The position numbers and the translations under genes are program-made. Source: Puccinia triticina (Eukaryota > Basidiomycota > Pucciniomycetes > Pucciniales > Pucciniaceae). Taken from it: a DNA stretch of 64,000 bases. The notes beneath the pieces are model-generated. The model was given only the letters and a program-made list of their open reading frames with translations. It was not told where the DNA came from and did no database searches. Positions within the stretch are counted from its first letter, which is position 1, and every line of letters begins with the position of its first letter. The stretch covers positions 3,410,001-3,474,000 of the forward strand of contig NC_070569.1 in NCBI RefSeq assembly GCF_026914185.1, given 5' to 3'. This document shows, one piece after another, positions 35,970-48,800 of the stretch.

Positions 35970-36790
35970 CAGGGGAGACTTTGACGCACTCTCCGGAGAG
36001 TGCCAGAGTGTAATTTTATGTTGATTCAGGTCTGATGTTAGTCACATGTGCATTAGGAAGTGATTAGTAAATGATTCAGAAGTGAATGAGAATTGTGTTG
36101 GGAGTTATGTGGAAGTGATTCAGAAGTGGACGGGAAGTGATTCAGAAGTGGGTTGGAACTTTTACCAGAATTGAGTTGTAAGTGAGTGTGAATTGTGCCA
36201 GAAGTTGAGTGGGAGTTAATAAACATAACTCATTCAGTTCCTAAGTGGAAGTTTAGGCCAAATGGAAAAAGGTTCAAATTATATTGAAAGCTAATTCAGC
36301 AAGAGCTTATGTTGAAATAATGTTAGATTCTAGTTCAACTCAATCATAAATAATCTTATCCAATAAACCTCCAAAAAATGCCTTCAAGTACCTTTCAACA
36401 TGTTTACTTTGCAAAACAACAGGCAGAGTTAAAATCCCTTCTGGCAAAGCGTTTTGTTTTGACATTTGGATACACATTTTCAAAATTACAAAGCTAACTA
36501 CAATTACTTGATGGCTAGACAAGTTTAACTAAAATTATAGTTTCTACCATATGAAATAATTGTGCTTTTGGCCCCAATCTTATGAATTGGTACTCAGCAT
36601 ATCACATCAAGCAAAAAAATGTGTGTAACGTACATATTTTTACAACATAATCTTACCAATTTACAAATAATTCAGAAAGACATGATTGCGCATAGGTCTC
36701 TGAGAGATTTGATATTTGTCTAAGGGACAGGGCTAATGATTTCAGTGTTTTGATATCTTTACCTTGAAGCATGTTTTTTGCAGATCCAAT
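35970..36790. other. Gene-free stretch
   Basis: Short direct repeats of GAAGTGATTCAGAAGTG lie at 36105-36165. The rest is AT-rich without coding signal. Confidence 0.4.
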
Positions 36791-37106
36791 CGATGTCTTC
36801 TAATAGCATTTCACCACACATCGTTCCAGTATGTGATGGTGAGGAGCCCAAATACAAGGACCAAACAAAGCTAACAATAGATTTTAGGATATCATCATGG
36901 TCAATAATATTCTTGGGGTTGGATTGCCCCAATATATGGAAAGGAGACAACCTCCTTGCATGTTTTTCTCAGTTCCCGTCTTTACCACAAAAAACAATTG
37001 AATTATCCATTGCTCTCCAAGCATGTCTTCAACTTTCTGCCTCGGCCAATTTATCATATCTTTATCTTCTTCTAGTCCTTTTGGCCTGACCTCTGATGTC
37101 CCGCAG

Positions 37107-39253
37107 GTAGCCTTCCTTCAACGTGGGCACCATCGAGTTCATGTATATTGTGCACCACAGAATAGGTTTGGTGATCTCAGTGAAAACCAAAGTCGCCATC
37201 TAGGTCCCCTGTTAGGACCAGTTTCAAGCTGTTCAACTCCAGTAACAAATCGAGATATCCCCCCCAACAATGTTTCCCTTGTTAATTTGCATGCCTTTCT
37301 TGTGAAAAAGAATTGCATAGAGCCTCAGCTCAGGGGCTGCGTCTTCAGCCGTTTGGAAAACATAGCTCAAGTAGAATTAGCCTTCAAAACTGCAAACGTG
37401 GATCTCATCCCAATCTGGAACTACAACCCAGCTGTTTTCTTTGAAATTCCACAATTAACGTCTCAAACCACTCCAGATGGCTCGAACTCCAGACTACCCC
37501 CTTGGCTTTTGGCATCACTTCAACAGTGCCAAACAGATATGAAAACACATCAGCTATCCGCCCTAGAATTCCTCCTGAAGAATGAGGACCCAGAAAATCA
37601 CAAGCCAGAAGCCTTGTGGTACCACAATGATAATGCCTGGCTTCGTGATCGCTTCGATGTCGAGTCTAATTCTAGCAAGACGAATTCCCACAATCACCAA
37701 AGGTCCCAAGGATCAATACTAGCTGAAGATATGGGATTAGGAAAGACGTTGACAACACTTGCATTCATTCTGGCAACAATTAACAAAGGAAAGAGCTTTT
37801 GAGACGGTAATACCAACACACGATCAGCTGCTACTCTAGTCATCTGCCCTCTAGCAACCCTGTCAAATTGGCAAAACGAAATCAGTCTTCATTTCAGAGA
37901 TCACGCAATAAATTACAAGGTATTCCACGGAGATGATCGGAAAAAATTATCGAAAGAAGACCTGCAGTCTGCAATGCTTGTCTTGACAACTTACGAAATG
38001 ATTGGGACAAGCGGTAACAAGAAACATACCAACCAGATTAACATTGAATCTCTGGGCATATTTTGGTTCAGGATTGTCTTGGACGAAGCACAGTAAGTGA
38101 AATGATTCATGTGAATGAGCATTGGACTTGGTTCTGATTCATATTTCTGCATGATGATAGTTTGATAAGGAATCCAGAAATCAACCGAACCCAAAGCATC
38201 CATAACCTTCAGTACCAGTTTGTTCTTTGCTTAACGGGGACACCTGTCGAAAACAGATTGACTGACTTGCAAAGCTTGATCACACTATTGAAAATATATC
38301 CTTGGAGCGAAGAATGGGTCTGGAAGAGCTGTCTGGTTCCTCAAATGAATGTTGGATCTCAAGAGGCAATCAAAAGCTTGAATAGACTGATGGAAGCAAT
38401 TTGTTTGAGAAGAACCAAGGACGTTTTGTTGAATCTACCAGAAAAAGTTGAGAAATGTGTTGTAGTGAACATCAGCTCAGAATGGGAGGATATGTTGAAA
38501 AATTTGCACCAGTCTTTTATCCAACTTTTTGGAAGGTTACGAGCGGCGGGGGAGAGATGGGATTCTTCGGAGTTTTTCAAACAGTTAACAATGCTTCGCC
38601 AATTTTGCAATCATCCGTTATTTGCACGATCAGAGATACACTTCCAACCTGAATGGCAATGGCAAGATTCGGGAAAGATCATCCACCTAGTTGAGAATCT
38701 CAAGTTGTTTTTGCGAGGAGTTCAAGGAGTTGAAAGGACAAAGGCGGTGGTTTTTTCCAGCTTTACTGGTTTTCTAGGAATGTAAGTGAATTTTAATTTC
38801 ACAAAATTACAGTAGAAAGCTGCAGATGCTGATCTCACCTTGAAGTATTGAACGTGCACTTGAGGAGAATGATATTCAATCAACCTGGCTTACTGGGGAA
38901 CAGACTATTAAAAGGCGCAATGAAAATCTGAAAAAATTTCGAATCAACAAAGAATGCAATGTTCTTTTGGCCTCAATCCAAGCTGCTGGGGTAGGAATTG
39001 ATTTACGTTGTGCACAGAATGTGTACATGATGGCAAGTCATAGGCATTGTGTTACATGTATAAAGGACAAATCTGATAATAATACATTATTTAGGAGCCA
39101 GGTTGGAACCCCGCAGCAGAAACCCAAGCCATTGATCGACTTTACCGCTTGGGACAGACACATCCAGTTCATGTCTATCGATACTATCTGAGAGGAAGTC
39201 TGGAAATGAATATCTACCAGGTAAAGAAGAGGAAAGGGGAGCTTGCACTGTAA
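37107..39253 (+). pseudogene. SNF2-family DNA-dependent ATPase, one in-frame TGA
   Basis: Exons 37107-38092, 38161-38781, 38846-39032 and 39095-39253 join in phase. Helicase motifs in order: AEDMGLGKT (Walker A), VICPLATLSNWQNE, LTTYEM, DEAH (completed across the first intron), LTGTPVENRLTDLQ, LRQFCNHPLFA, KAVVFSSFTGFL, LASIQAAGVGIDL, and AIDRLYRLGQTHPVHVYRYY. This is the Rad5/Rad16/HLTF branch of SNF2 remodellers, but no RING finger lies between the lobes and no HIRAN domain was found. A TGA at 37800-37802, 23 codons after the Walker A lysine region, interrupts an otherwise open frame. The third intron uses a GC donor (ATG/GCAAGT at 39033). N-terminal exons may begin at the ATG at 36793 but could not be joined. 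Many SNF2 relatives of this kind exist in rusts, and they may travel with transposons. Confidence 0.82.
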
Positions 39254-39420
39254 TTGACTATGAATTTATATTTTGTGTTTGCATTCACTGAAAGTAGAAT
39301 TGGTGGTGGAATAGGCTCAGTGTACCATTGGGTGGAAATGAGAATTACGAATGTGCTCAGTTACTGATGAGAAATATGATGGGTTGAAAAGTAAGCACTC
39401 ATTACTTACTGTATTAAAAC

Positions 39421-40523
39421 CTATCCAACTGTTAGCAATTCAGACATATTGATTGGATCCTGAGGATTAAGTAGAATTTTCTGCGACTCGGAAAGTGTGG
39501 ACAGGTATTTGGGTGCATAACAGTTTAACGGGAGATTGCGAGGGACATCTTTGAAAGAATCTCGAGACGATACGGCCAAAGTCTTCCTACGAGCTTCCAA
39601 AATGTAATCGTGTACAAATTGACGTCCTTTGGTACATGTCTTTTTCTGAATGAATATGTTGTCCAGTTCTTGAGAGAAGGTTCCAAATTCTGTTGATCTC
39701 CAACGTAAGGGTATTTTGACAAGATTTCGGGGAGGATTGATTTCGGTGTCAGAGGTAGCCTTGATGTTGTCAAATAGCGCTTTGATGTTGGAGTTGAATG
39801 GGAGTGTGGAGAGTGTTTCTTGACGATGCTGGGAAATCTAAAATCCAGGAATTCAACAAAAGAGGGATCAGGGAAGAAATGATGAAATTTGCATACCTGC
39901 ATTCGCACTTTGGATCTACTCTCTGATTTGCTCTTCTTTGATTTAAACGCATGGGAAAAATGACCTAATCGTATTCCTTTCTGCCTTCCCATGAACCATC
40001 TATGAAGAATACCAAGCTGCAAGGAGGTGTTTGAAGCCTGAACCGGATCCATGAAAAAGTGGGTGAAAGCTCCAGAAGTGTAGGCATTCCTCCAATGCTT
40101 CAAGACAAATTTTGCAAAGAGCTGATTCCAGTGAGAATCCCAGGGATGAGACCAGGCAAACGTTACACCAGTGAAATTGGATTCTGAGAGGTCTTGTAAG
40201 AATAGTATTCGGAATGCTGGTGATATCTTTTGAGATGTTGGCAATGCTGGATTGATTGGAATGGGATCTATGGGACGCATTAGAATGGAGTCTGGAAGGT
40301 TCGAGCCAACGTGAAAATTGTGGGCAGAGGGAGAGAGCATCCAAGAATCTGAAGGTTTTTTCTTGTGGTTATATTCTATATCTAGGAGAGCTCGAATGAA
40401 TGCAGACATACAACAAGAAAATGGTGAATTGGAGTTGGGCAAGATTGTGGAATAAGCAAGATTAACTTGTGCAGCACCAGCTGGAGGTTTGCCATCACAG
40501 AAGTGAGTCTGGGATGGAAGCAT
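39421..40523 (-). CDS. Two-exon hypothetical protein with C-terminal VPRNLPLNCY motif
   Basis: Exon 1 is 40523-39897 and exon 2 39837-39421, joined by a 59-nt intron (GTATGC to TTTTAG) in phase 0, giving 347 residues. Without splicing the frame appears to run on to 39525, but that reading loses the conserved C-terminus. The first part has LFLQDLSESNFTGVTF and SHPWDSHWNQLF; the middle is basic (KGIRLGHFSHAFKSKKSKSE); the end reads KDVPRNLPLNCYAPKYLSTL. The gene at 46179-47796 ends with a similar VPRDLPRDCY motif, which suggests a shared family or shared element origin. It converges with the SNF2 gene. No premature stop. Function unknown; a transposon-accessory protein is one possibility. Confidence 0.65.
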
Positions 40524-40768
40524 TGCAAAGTGAGGAAAGTCGAGAAGAGAAATGTGCAATTGAGCATGGGGCAGGAGGGAGAAGGGTCAGATTATATATC
40601 GTAACATTGAGCAATGGTATTTCAGAATAAACAAGGGGATGAGTATGGTCAGAATTATGTAGCTTTCAGGTAAAAGGGGTTCATATGTTATGTAAACTAC
40701 AAAGGGTGCTTTGAAATGTTGATCGTTATTTGGTTACAGTGAAAGGGTTGAATTTTCATAAATTGAGT

Positions 40769-40802
40769 GTCACCTTTATGTACGCGCGAACATAAGAGTG
40801 AC
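40769..40802. repeat. 34-bp palindrome 1
   Basis: GTCAC, CTTT, ATGTACGCGCGAACAT, AAGA, GTGAC. One base of the 16-bp core differs from the other copies. It lies 246 bp beyond the gene ending at 40523 and 1.7 kb before the CACTA transposase. Confidence 0.9.
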
Positions 40803-42445
40803 CTTCACTCAACTACAACTTTATGACAGTGTCATGTTGCAATATTATCTTGCCGGGACACCCTCCCATCCCCAAACTCATACAATGCAGTCTTGCAAGG
40901 CATTCAAAAAGACAAACCAACACCTTTTCTGAACTCAATACCAAATTACAAATCTAATTTCCCTGGGCTTCACGCTCAATACATATCAAATTTTCCTCAC
41001 CACCTGATTAACAATAGTCAAAAAGTTGACAAAATGAGAACCACAATATTCTTTGAGGTAGTAACTGGACATTTCATTTTTGACTTTATGGGAACATGCA
41101 AAACGCCACAGGAAATGTGGTGTGTGTGACATGTTCCCTATACTATCATTTTTCTGTTTAAATTTCGGCTGAGAAAAACAACTAAAAATAATGGTGTGAC
41201 AGAAGGCCATATCATGAATGCAGAGGCAATAAGGAGAAGGTTTTTTTGGAATAGGAAGCCAATCTGGAATTTGAGGCATTATGGAGAGAGAACTCAGCAA
41301 TCATTGAATGAGAAATTCTTGACTTCGCAACTTTACTCACTATCTATCAGCACTCGATCTTGCCACAACAGTGATCCTAACAAATTCCATCTCACTGAAC
41401 AACATTTGGTGGGACTGTGCCTGGACTAATAAACATCAGTGGCCCTTTTTCAACACATGGGTCAAGGAACACAGGAATCAGCTGGATAATACGCTAAAAA
41501 ATTACACTCAAAACAAACGTACCTTTTCCAAGACGGTTCCTCTTGGCGTCCCAAATCGCCTTGACATTTGGAACTGCCCATTTGGGAATACCCATATCAT
41601 GTGCCCCCGAATTCATTTTACCCTGACAGACAATATGCCATTTCCAGGCCTCCAATTCACGCTCTCGTTGGTTTGTGTTGGATGTGGTGGACTCGTGATC
41701 CTCATTTTCTGGCTCCCAGATCTTGAGTGCATTATCAATCGAGATCTGCATGTCTTGGAGCCATCTTACTTGGATGGGAGAAAGGGTACCACAAACGGGA
41801 GATGATTGATGGTAGGAAGGTGGTTCATCACCATAATACGGCATGACATATAACTCAGAACAACGAGAAATTGGTTTGGGATGTGATGATTTTCTTGCTC
41901 AATTCTGGTGGGAAAGACAGTGGGACCCACCACTAATTATGTGGAACAGTGTCACAAAATTCTTTACGGATTCAAGAATCATCTACCCCGGTCAGACAGG
42001 AGTGCTGCTGAATATGAAATTTGCGGGCATAAGGTGGTGGTATTTTTGAGAAGTTCAGAATGTACAAGGAATTATATGAGGATGCAGTGCAGCTTTTCTC
42101 AAACACCAATGTAGACTTTTTTATCTCCTCCGATTCCGAATCACATGATACCTGAGTGCATGTGTTATGATGACTCTATCTCCTGCATGAGGGTAGCACA
42201 TGACTTGAATATACTCTCCAAAAGATTCTTTGTCTGGAATTCTTGCAGCCAATCACGTGCACAGCTGGTTATTTTGCTGTGTACACATATCTTTACTCAA
42301 CAACAGAAGAGCAGTGTGATTTCATCTATCGGTGGTGATGATTTAAGGCTTGGGTTGGATCAAGTTTTCTCATGTGAAGTGTGAAGCTTGATTACCGCTA
42401 TTTTATTCTTCCTTCCTGAAAAAGTCCAAAGTCATCTGCTCTGCC

Positions 42446-42453
42446 TATATAAT
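42446..42453 (+). promoter_or_regulatory. TATA-like element before the CACTA transposase
   Basis: TATATAAT stands 21 bp upstream of the ATG at 42475 in an otherwise mixed sequence. The short leader is unusual but possible if transcription starts near or within the first codons. Confidence 0.3.
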
Positions 42454-42474
42454 TTGAGTTAAAGCCAACACATC

Positions 42475-45400
42475 ATGTCCCGACCACCCAATTTGATTTG
42501 CCATTGCGAATTCTATGGGTGCAATAAGGCCCAGCATGAAGACGCGGGTGGTAGGGTTGCTTCGGGGAGGGTCTTGATAGGCAAAACGTACCATATGCAC
42601 CAGAGGAAAGAAAAAATGCAACTGGAGAAGAATGCGACCACCCTTTTGCAAACTGGCCCCATCAACTACAACCAAATTGAAGTGAGCGAAGTTTGGTTTA
42701 CAATCATAAAATTTATTTCTTGGGGCTGATGGATGTGTGGTTCAGACTGTTCCGACCACCTCCAACTCAAATCAAAGTGCCTCCACCACAGGGAAGGTGC
42801 CACACTTGGAGGAGGATTTTTGTAAACAGGTCATGATGCAGATGGCTGAATTTGTTTTAAAAAACCGGCTAAGCAAGGAGTGTTCTGCTGCTTTCCTTGA
42901 GGCAGCAAGGCAGAACGTCTCATTTCTAGGAGACTTGTGGAGCACTGAAGATCGGATCATCAATACAAAATCTATGATTCAACAGATCCCTAAGACTCAG
43001 GAGGCGGTTTTCCATCGGCTTAGACTTCTTCCGAATCTTACAACACAGATATGTTGTAAAAAATGCTTTGCGCTTTACCCCCTGAAAAAGGATAATCGAG
43101 AACCTTCGACTAAATGTACTCAGTCTTTTTTTTCCCAATATCAGGGATATTGTAAGTGGGCAAAGTCACAAGAACTTGTGCCTGTGTGTGATCAAGAACT
43201 CATGAAGCTCGACAAGCATCAATCACGCAAACCGATTTGAACATACTCTTATCTGACTCTCAAGTCCTGGTTGAAAGATCGGCTTTCCCAACCTTCCTTC
43301 GAGGGGCTTCTAGATGCAAGTCTTTCAGCAACTAGTTGGGAACCACACAATGAAATGGAAGACGTGTGGCATGGAAGTGTCTGGCAAGAATTTCCAAACT
43401 TAGACAATGGGACGGGCGTTTACACACAGAATTCCGGAAACCTTGTGTTTAGCCTGTATCTTGACTGGTTCAATGCTGAAGGAACTTCAAATCTTGGAAA
43501 GCATAACTCTACTGGAGCAATCATCTTGATCTGCTTGAATCTTCCTCCAGCTCAGCGTTACAAGCAGGAAAACATCTTCCTTTTCGGAATTATTCCAGGG
43601 CCAAACGAGCCTAGTCTAGACAAAGTCAACCATCTTTTACGGCCGCTAGTGAATGAATTGAAGGAATTTTGGAAAGGAATATTCTTTGAATCAACAGCTT
43701 CTCATGCACAAGGAAGAACTATCCGTGCGGCAATTTTTCCTCTCATTGCAGATCTTCCTGCTCTCCGCAAGGTTGCTGGATTTGGAAGTCATGCCTCAAT
43801 TCGATTTTGCTCTTTTTGTATGTTGAGCAAGAATGAAATTGAAGAAACGGACAAAACAAAATTCCCCTCGCGCACAAATGATGAACAATGGAAGCAAGCA
43901 AATGCATGGCTCCAACTCCAAAATGCAACTGAACATAAACATTTTGTCAAGGAACACGGCGCAAGGTGGAGTGTACTCAACGACCTTCCATACTGGAGGC
44001 CAATAGAGTTCTGCTCTATTGAGTTAATGCATGCATTGATTTTGGGCGACTTAAAGGATCACACAATGCGCTTCATGTCCTTGCCATCGGTTGCGTCCAA
44101 GCTCAAGATTATTCAAGAGAAAGATGCAGAATGGCAGAACAACAAGTCACACACCAAGCATCCGTTTGCAACGTATTCTGGCCCTAGCTCCATAAACAAG
44201 GGGAAACGTAAACTAGATGATCTTGAAAATCCAAATGCGAAATCCGACAAACCAAACAAGCGAGCTCGTGCAGCTGTAACAAAGCAAAAAAGTACCACAG
44301 CAAAGCAAGATATCGTTGACAGTGTGCTCTGCAGTGGCTCTGAGACAACTTCAGATGGGTCATCATCACATTCATATTGGCTTCGGATTCGGAAGAAGGC
44401 TTTATGTGATGCGGATGAGGAGGTAACCACCAACTCAGAAGATGATAGTGCCAGTGATCACACTGCCACTCGAGCTCGACATAGAGCCCGCAGAGCTGCT
44501 CCATCACCAATACTGGACGTTAATGAACCTAAACTCTTGCCGGAGGAGCTGGAAATAGTGCGGAGAACAATCTTACATACAATTGTCCCCTCTTGGATTG
44601 ATCGTGTTCCACGCAACTTGGGATTGGCAAGCCATGGATCTTTGAAAGCAGCAGAATGGTTGATACTGTACAAAGTTTACTATCCCATTGCGTTAATTCC
44701 ACTATGGACCAAATTGTACAAAGATTGTGCAACAGCCGAAAGCAAACAAAGAATATCTTCACTCCTGGAATCAACCACCCTACTATCGAAAATCTCACAC
44801 TTTCTCACTCTTCCAAAGATCAAACTACAGGATCTTAGTGAGCTTGATGGCTTGGTTTTGGAATACCGAAGGTGCCTTCAGGAAGGTTGGCCAACAAAAC
44901 CAAGCAAGCCAAATCTACATCTAACACAACATTACTCTGATGTTATTCGCCGTTTTGGACCCCCTCGATCAACTGCCGCTTGGGCACAGGAAAGAGTCAA
45001 TGGAATGTTGCAGAAACTCCCTACAAACCATCACATGGGTGAGTTTTATATTAGTGTGTTTGTACTCAATTTGTAGAATTTTTAAGCTGACAATAAATCG
45101 GGTCTATTGCAGATGAGATACCTAAAACACTGATGAAGGAGTGGCACATCAACTCAACGTTCCAGCTGATTCTCAAAGACCACAATAAAAAAAACATTGG
45201 TATCATAGGGAAAAACGACGAGAAGGAAACAACTCAAACTCAGTTGAATGGAACTTTGATGAAGAAATGGAAGCGAGCTGTGGCTGGTAAGGAGGGTTCA
45301 AGGGGAAGGCTGGGTCAAAGTGTAGAAGAACTTCAACTTTCCTCGACTGTTGAGGTTGTTGAATACATCAATATCAATGAGAAGAAGTTCACCACAAAAA

Positions 45401-45741
45401 GCCATTACCCAGGAAATTGCTTAGTGGAGTTCTACTTAGGGAGGGATCAACGATTTGGAGAGGTGGAACAAATATTCCGATCAGAAGAAACACCTGCGAA
45501 AACTTGGTTGATAGTCAAACCATTCAAGGAAGTAGCACAACAAGAAGATCCATACAGGGATTACCCGGATCTCAACTGCCGTCTAGTTCAATCCGATCAG
45601 GAGGTTAGTGAGGTGATTGACAGTGGAAGGGTTATTGGTCATGTTGCAATCCTGGCAAATCCAATCTCAACCTTTGGAATTTCGACAAACACCATCAGTG
45701 CTGTTGGATTGGGTACAGCTGTGAGTCTCATTCAATTTTGA
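42475..45741 (+). pseudogene. CACTA/EnSpm transposase (Tnp2 family), one in-frame TGA
   Basis: Exons 42475-42681, 42746-45038 and 45113-45741 join in phase (GTGAGC to TTCAG; GTGAGT to TTGCAG). The N-terminus is a zinc-binding segment (ICHCEFYGC...GRVLIGKTYH), followed by CCKKCFALYPL and an STKCTQSFF pair. The catalytic core has the first Asp in FSLYLDWFNAEG, the block NIFLFGIIPGPNEPS, ADLPALRKVAGFGSHASIRFCSFC with a CxxC, and WRPIEFCSIELMHALILGDL. A basic, acidic-Ser linker follows, then the C-terminal block EFYLGRDQRFGEVEQIF and IVKPFKEVAQQEDPYRDYP. These are the hallmarks of basidiomycete Tnp2 proteins that cut and paste CACTA elements. The only break is TGA at 43238-43240, where a basic residue would be expected before TYSYLTLKSWL. 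The transposase would be inactive unless the codon is read through. Confidence 0.88.
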
Positions 45742-46178
45742 TACAACATTTGTGTACATACTTATCTGAATTTTGGGTTTGTTTGGTTTTGTTTTTTTTT
45801 TTACGTATGAAGGGGTGGGAGGGCCTTGTGAATTGATTGAAAATTGAAGGAAGAAAAAGGGATAACTGATTATCTGCCAGACCCCCTTTTCTTTGTTGTA
45901 AAATTCAGAAACGCATTTTCCACATATTCGGTGTTGTTTCCCTTGATTTGCAATAGTGATACAAATCCCCATCAGCCTCAATTGCTGAATATTTCACCGA
46001 ATTTGATGCACTTTAGCCAGTTTATCCTTTATTACTCTACTTTCTCCTTTTCAACCGTCAAACTCTGCTCAAAGCGCTTTTTCTCTTGAACTACTGCATA
46101 AAATACTCTTTCAATCATATACTGTCATTCTTCTGAGATCTGCTTTCATCAAGTGTTCGAGACAAACTTCTGTGTGTC

Positions 46179-47796
46179 ATGCCTTCAGAATTCAACGAAC
46201 AAAACGGGGCTGGGAATGAAGACAACAGGAATGATGCCTCTTCTGGTGTGGGTCCGGATGATAGTTGGATTTCGGCGGTTGTAGATGGATTAATTCCCAA
46301 GTTTGGAGTCAATGGAAGCGCTTCTACAATGGAAACCGGTGTTGGTGGTCAGTGTATAGTTAAATTTGATTGGTTTTCTGCTTGCTGATAGATGGGTGCA
46401 CTTACTAGCAGGAAGTGATGCCCAGGAGCCAAACCAGCCATCAAAACTGCCAGAGACTTCTCGATCGGATCCAAAGTTTGTGGTGGAGAATGCCCGGCGT
46501 GCAAGGGAGGAGGCAGAAGCAAATGAAGACCACCATCGAGCTGAAAAGAGGTTGAGGGGTATTGCGGGAAAACAGGCTCTGGCAGAACATTGCGACAAAT
46601 TATCTCGTGGTATCCAAAGCTTTGTAAAGTTCTTTCTTGGAAATCCTGACAAACCTCAAGATTATCCGCCTGCCCCAACGCGTGAAGAAATCAAGGCCCA
46701 GTACTGGGTGGACCAACGGACGGCTTCAATCAAAAGGGAACTCGATCGATTACGCCAGAGGCTCCAAGGGAAGACTCCTGCAGAGTTGGACTACTTCGTA
46801 TCTCTGGCAGAGAAGGAAATCCGAAAGAACATCCAGTTGCCTTCTTTCATTCCCGCTGCTCAGAAGGGTAATCATAAAGGTCAACCTGTCAGCTCGCAAA
46901 CTAAGGGTGATGTGGAGAGAGCTCTTGCTTTGGCCGGCATCTCAAGGCTCACTTTTGAATGGGAAATTAGCCACGGCGTTGTATCAACCTGGAACTCAAC
47001 CATCTTAGAGGTGTTGGGAGGCAAGTCTGTTGAATGGCTTCGACGATCTATGCCAGTCACCGATGAACAGGCAGCCCAGGCGCCAGCAATAATCCAACGA
47101 TGGGTCCGTACCAAGTCCCTCGAGATTCAACAATTCAAGAACATGAGCAGCGACATTTATAGTAAGATGAAGGACGAAAAGGCGAAAAAGGCGCAGTACC
47201 AAAGATGGAAAAAGAAGGTAAGTTACAATTTTTTATTGCTAAATTTTGTTTTGTGTCCCTGTCTGATGAATTACAAATTTTGCATTGGCCGATGGATGTT
47301 CAAGATAAGGGAAAACAGGTGCAAAATGGTCGACAAAGTCTTCCAAAAGAATGTCCAGCTGGCGCACATTGTTGAAAACAAGGAATGTGGCTCCGACATT
47401 GAAGATGGCGAGCTGAACATGTTACCAGTAAGAATGTGTCCGAATTGGCGTAGTGGCGATCTCACTTCGGTACTCCACTGCCTTGACAAAATGGTGAAGG
47501 CACAGGCGCAGCACCACAAAACCATCAAAACCAACGAGAAGATCTACGGCCGCTCTAAGACAATTTTCAAGACTTTCAAAGGCGCGAGGGGGGTGCCCAG
47601 AGATTTGCCTCGAGATTGCTATGATGACGCCTGGTGGGAAAAGTTGAGTCCATTCAAGCGGGAAACCATCTCAACAGTCAAATCATTTGGCATCAAGGAT
47701 ATTACGAAGAACCTTGAAACACACTGTCATGGTACAACTATAACGGGCGATTCAAATGCGGCATCTCGAAGTCCCACTCAGACCAAGAACAAGTGA
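46179..47796 (+). CDS. Intact hypothetical protein downstream of the CACTA transposase
   Basis: Exons 46179-46347, 46409-47217 and 47305-47796 sum to 1470 nt, 489 residues, with no break. The N-terminus is acidic and Gly/Asn-rich; residues about 80-130 form a charged helix (ENARRAREEAEANEDHHRAE); a central Lys/Arg-rich coil (PTREEIKAQYWVDQ, IKRELDRLRQRLQ) follows; then MCPNWRSGDLTSVL and a C-terminal GVPRDLPRDCYDDAWWEKL. No enzyme motif was seen. Its place about 440 bp after the transposase and on the same strand suggests a second gene of the CACTA element, in the way plant En/Spm carries TnpA beside TnpD, but this is inference. The gene ends 277 bp before palindrome 2. Confidence 0.7.
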
Positions 47797-48072
47797 CGAT
47801 TGGAAGACGATTCTGGGAATGCTGGTCCAAGTACGACGTCTGGGGAAGGTTCGGGTGAAAATGGAGGGAGAGGGATGAATGTGAATTAGATTGAATTCTC
47901 TTTATGCTTATTTTCCATATGCTTTTGACTATCCATTTTCCCTTAGTCAAAATTGGAGATAGTTGGGGTACTTTGTGCCAATATGAAATCGTACTCTCCT
48001 GTGTGCTAACCGGATTGTATGTTTGAGTTCCACTCTGCTGGAGTAGGGCCAAAAAGAGGATTGTCCTTATTT

Positions 48073-48106
48073 GTCACTCTCATGTACGCGCGTACATAGC
48101 AGTGAC
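48073..48106. repeat. 34-bp palindrome 2
   Basis: GTCAC, TCTC, ATGTACGCGCGTACAT, AGCA, GTGAC with a perfect 16-bp core. Compared with copy 1 in inverted orientation, 5 of the 32 bases after the terminal G differ. Confidence 0.95.
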
Positions 48107-48206
48107 ATAGCCCTCTAATGCAATCATAGCAAAAAAATGACATGCGAGGCAGTCTGCATGTAGATCTTCATGTAGCGGGTGAAATTTCATGTTAAATTTG
48201 CATGAT

Positions 48207-48240
48207 GTCACCCTGATGTACGCGCGTACAAAAGGGTGAC
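48207..48240. repeat. 34-bp palindrome 3
   Basis: GTCAC, CCTG, ATGTACGCGCGTACAA, AAGG, GTGAC. It starts 134 bp after copy 2. The region 47797-48800 otherwise holds no gene. Confidence 0.95.
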
Positions 48241-48800
48241 TCAAGTTCATACACACTTCAGATGGACTTCCAGCACACATATCACCCATTTCCTCTTCTA
48301 AACCCACATATATTGTTGTCAGTACCACATGCCTTCCTGAGAAATCTCTTTGCAGCTCTGAATAAGTATGTGCTTACGTTTGGAATTCCATGATTTGCTG
48401 TATCTTTTGAGAGTACAACAGTTTCATGGTTGGCTAATGACGAGATAATCCACTACTCTGTAAACAGAAATTCACGTGATATTCCAGTGCTGACCTCCTC
48501 TTCGAATAAGCATGCATATTTCAGGCTGATCTGTTTTAGGCTAATGAATACATAAGATTGGGAAGGGTTTGGCCATGCCAAACAAATACGTCTTTGTAGT
48601 TTATAACAAAGGTGGATTGTGGGTGAACAAAGGTTAGGTTAAAGGTTTTTCACACAATGGGAGTATTCTAGAACCGTGCACGAAGACTACATAAGAGGTC
48701 TCCTTCCCAGCCCATTCACCCCACATCAACCAAAAATCTCAACATCCTATCCTTCATCGTTCAAAATCCTCCTGATATCATTCTAAAATTTCACATCAAC

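Larger units (their letters stand above)
40524..42474. other. Upstream region of the CACTA transposase gene
   Basis: It contains the first 34-bp palindrome (40769-40802). A minus frame at 41844-41524 (ATG start, 107 codons before a GTACGT donor) is Glu/Trp-rich with WEPENEDHES and could be a first exon, but no partner exon was found. A TATATAAT word at 42446-42453 lies 21 bp before the transposase ATG at 42475. Confidence 0.45.

Noticed and set aside
40382..40567. Small minus-strand frame starting with ATG beside the 39.4-kb gene
   Set aside because: It overlaps exon 1 of that gene in another frame, and the spliced two-exon model is better supported.
41371..41805. 144-codon plus-strand frame
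   Set aside because: No motif; a minus-strand frame over the same DNA has a better start and a splice donor, though it too is not supported enough to call.
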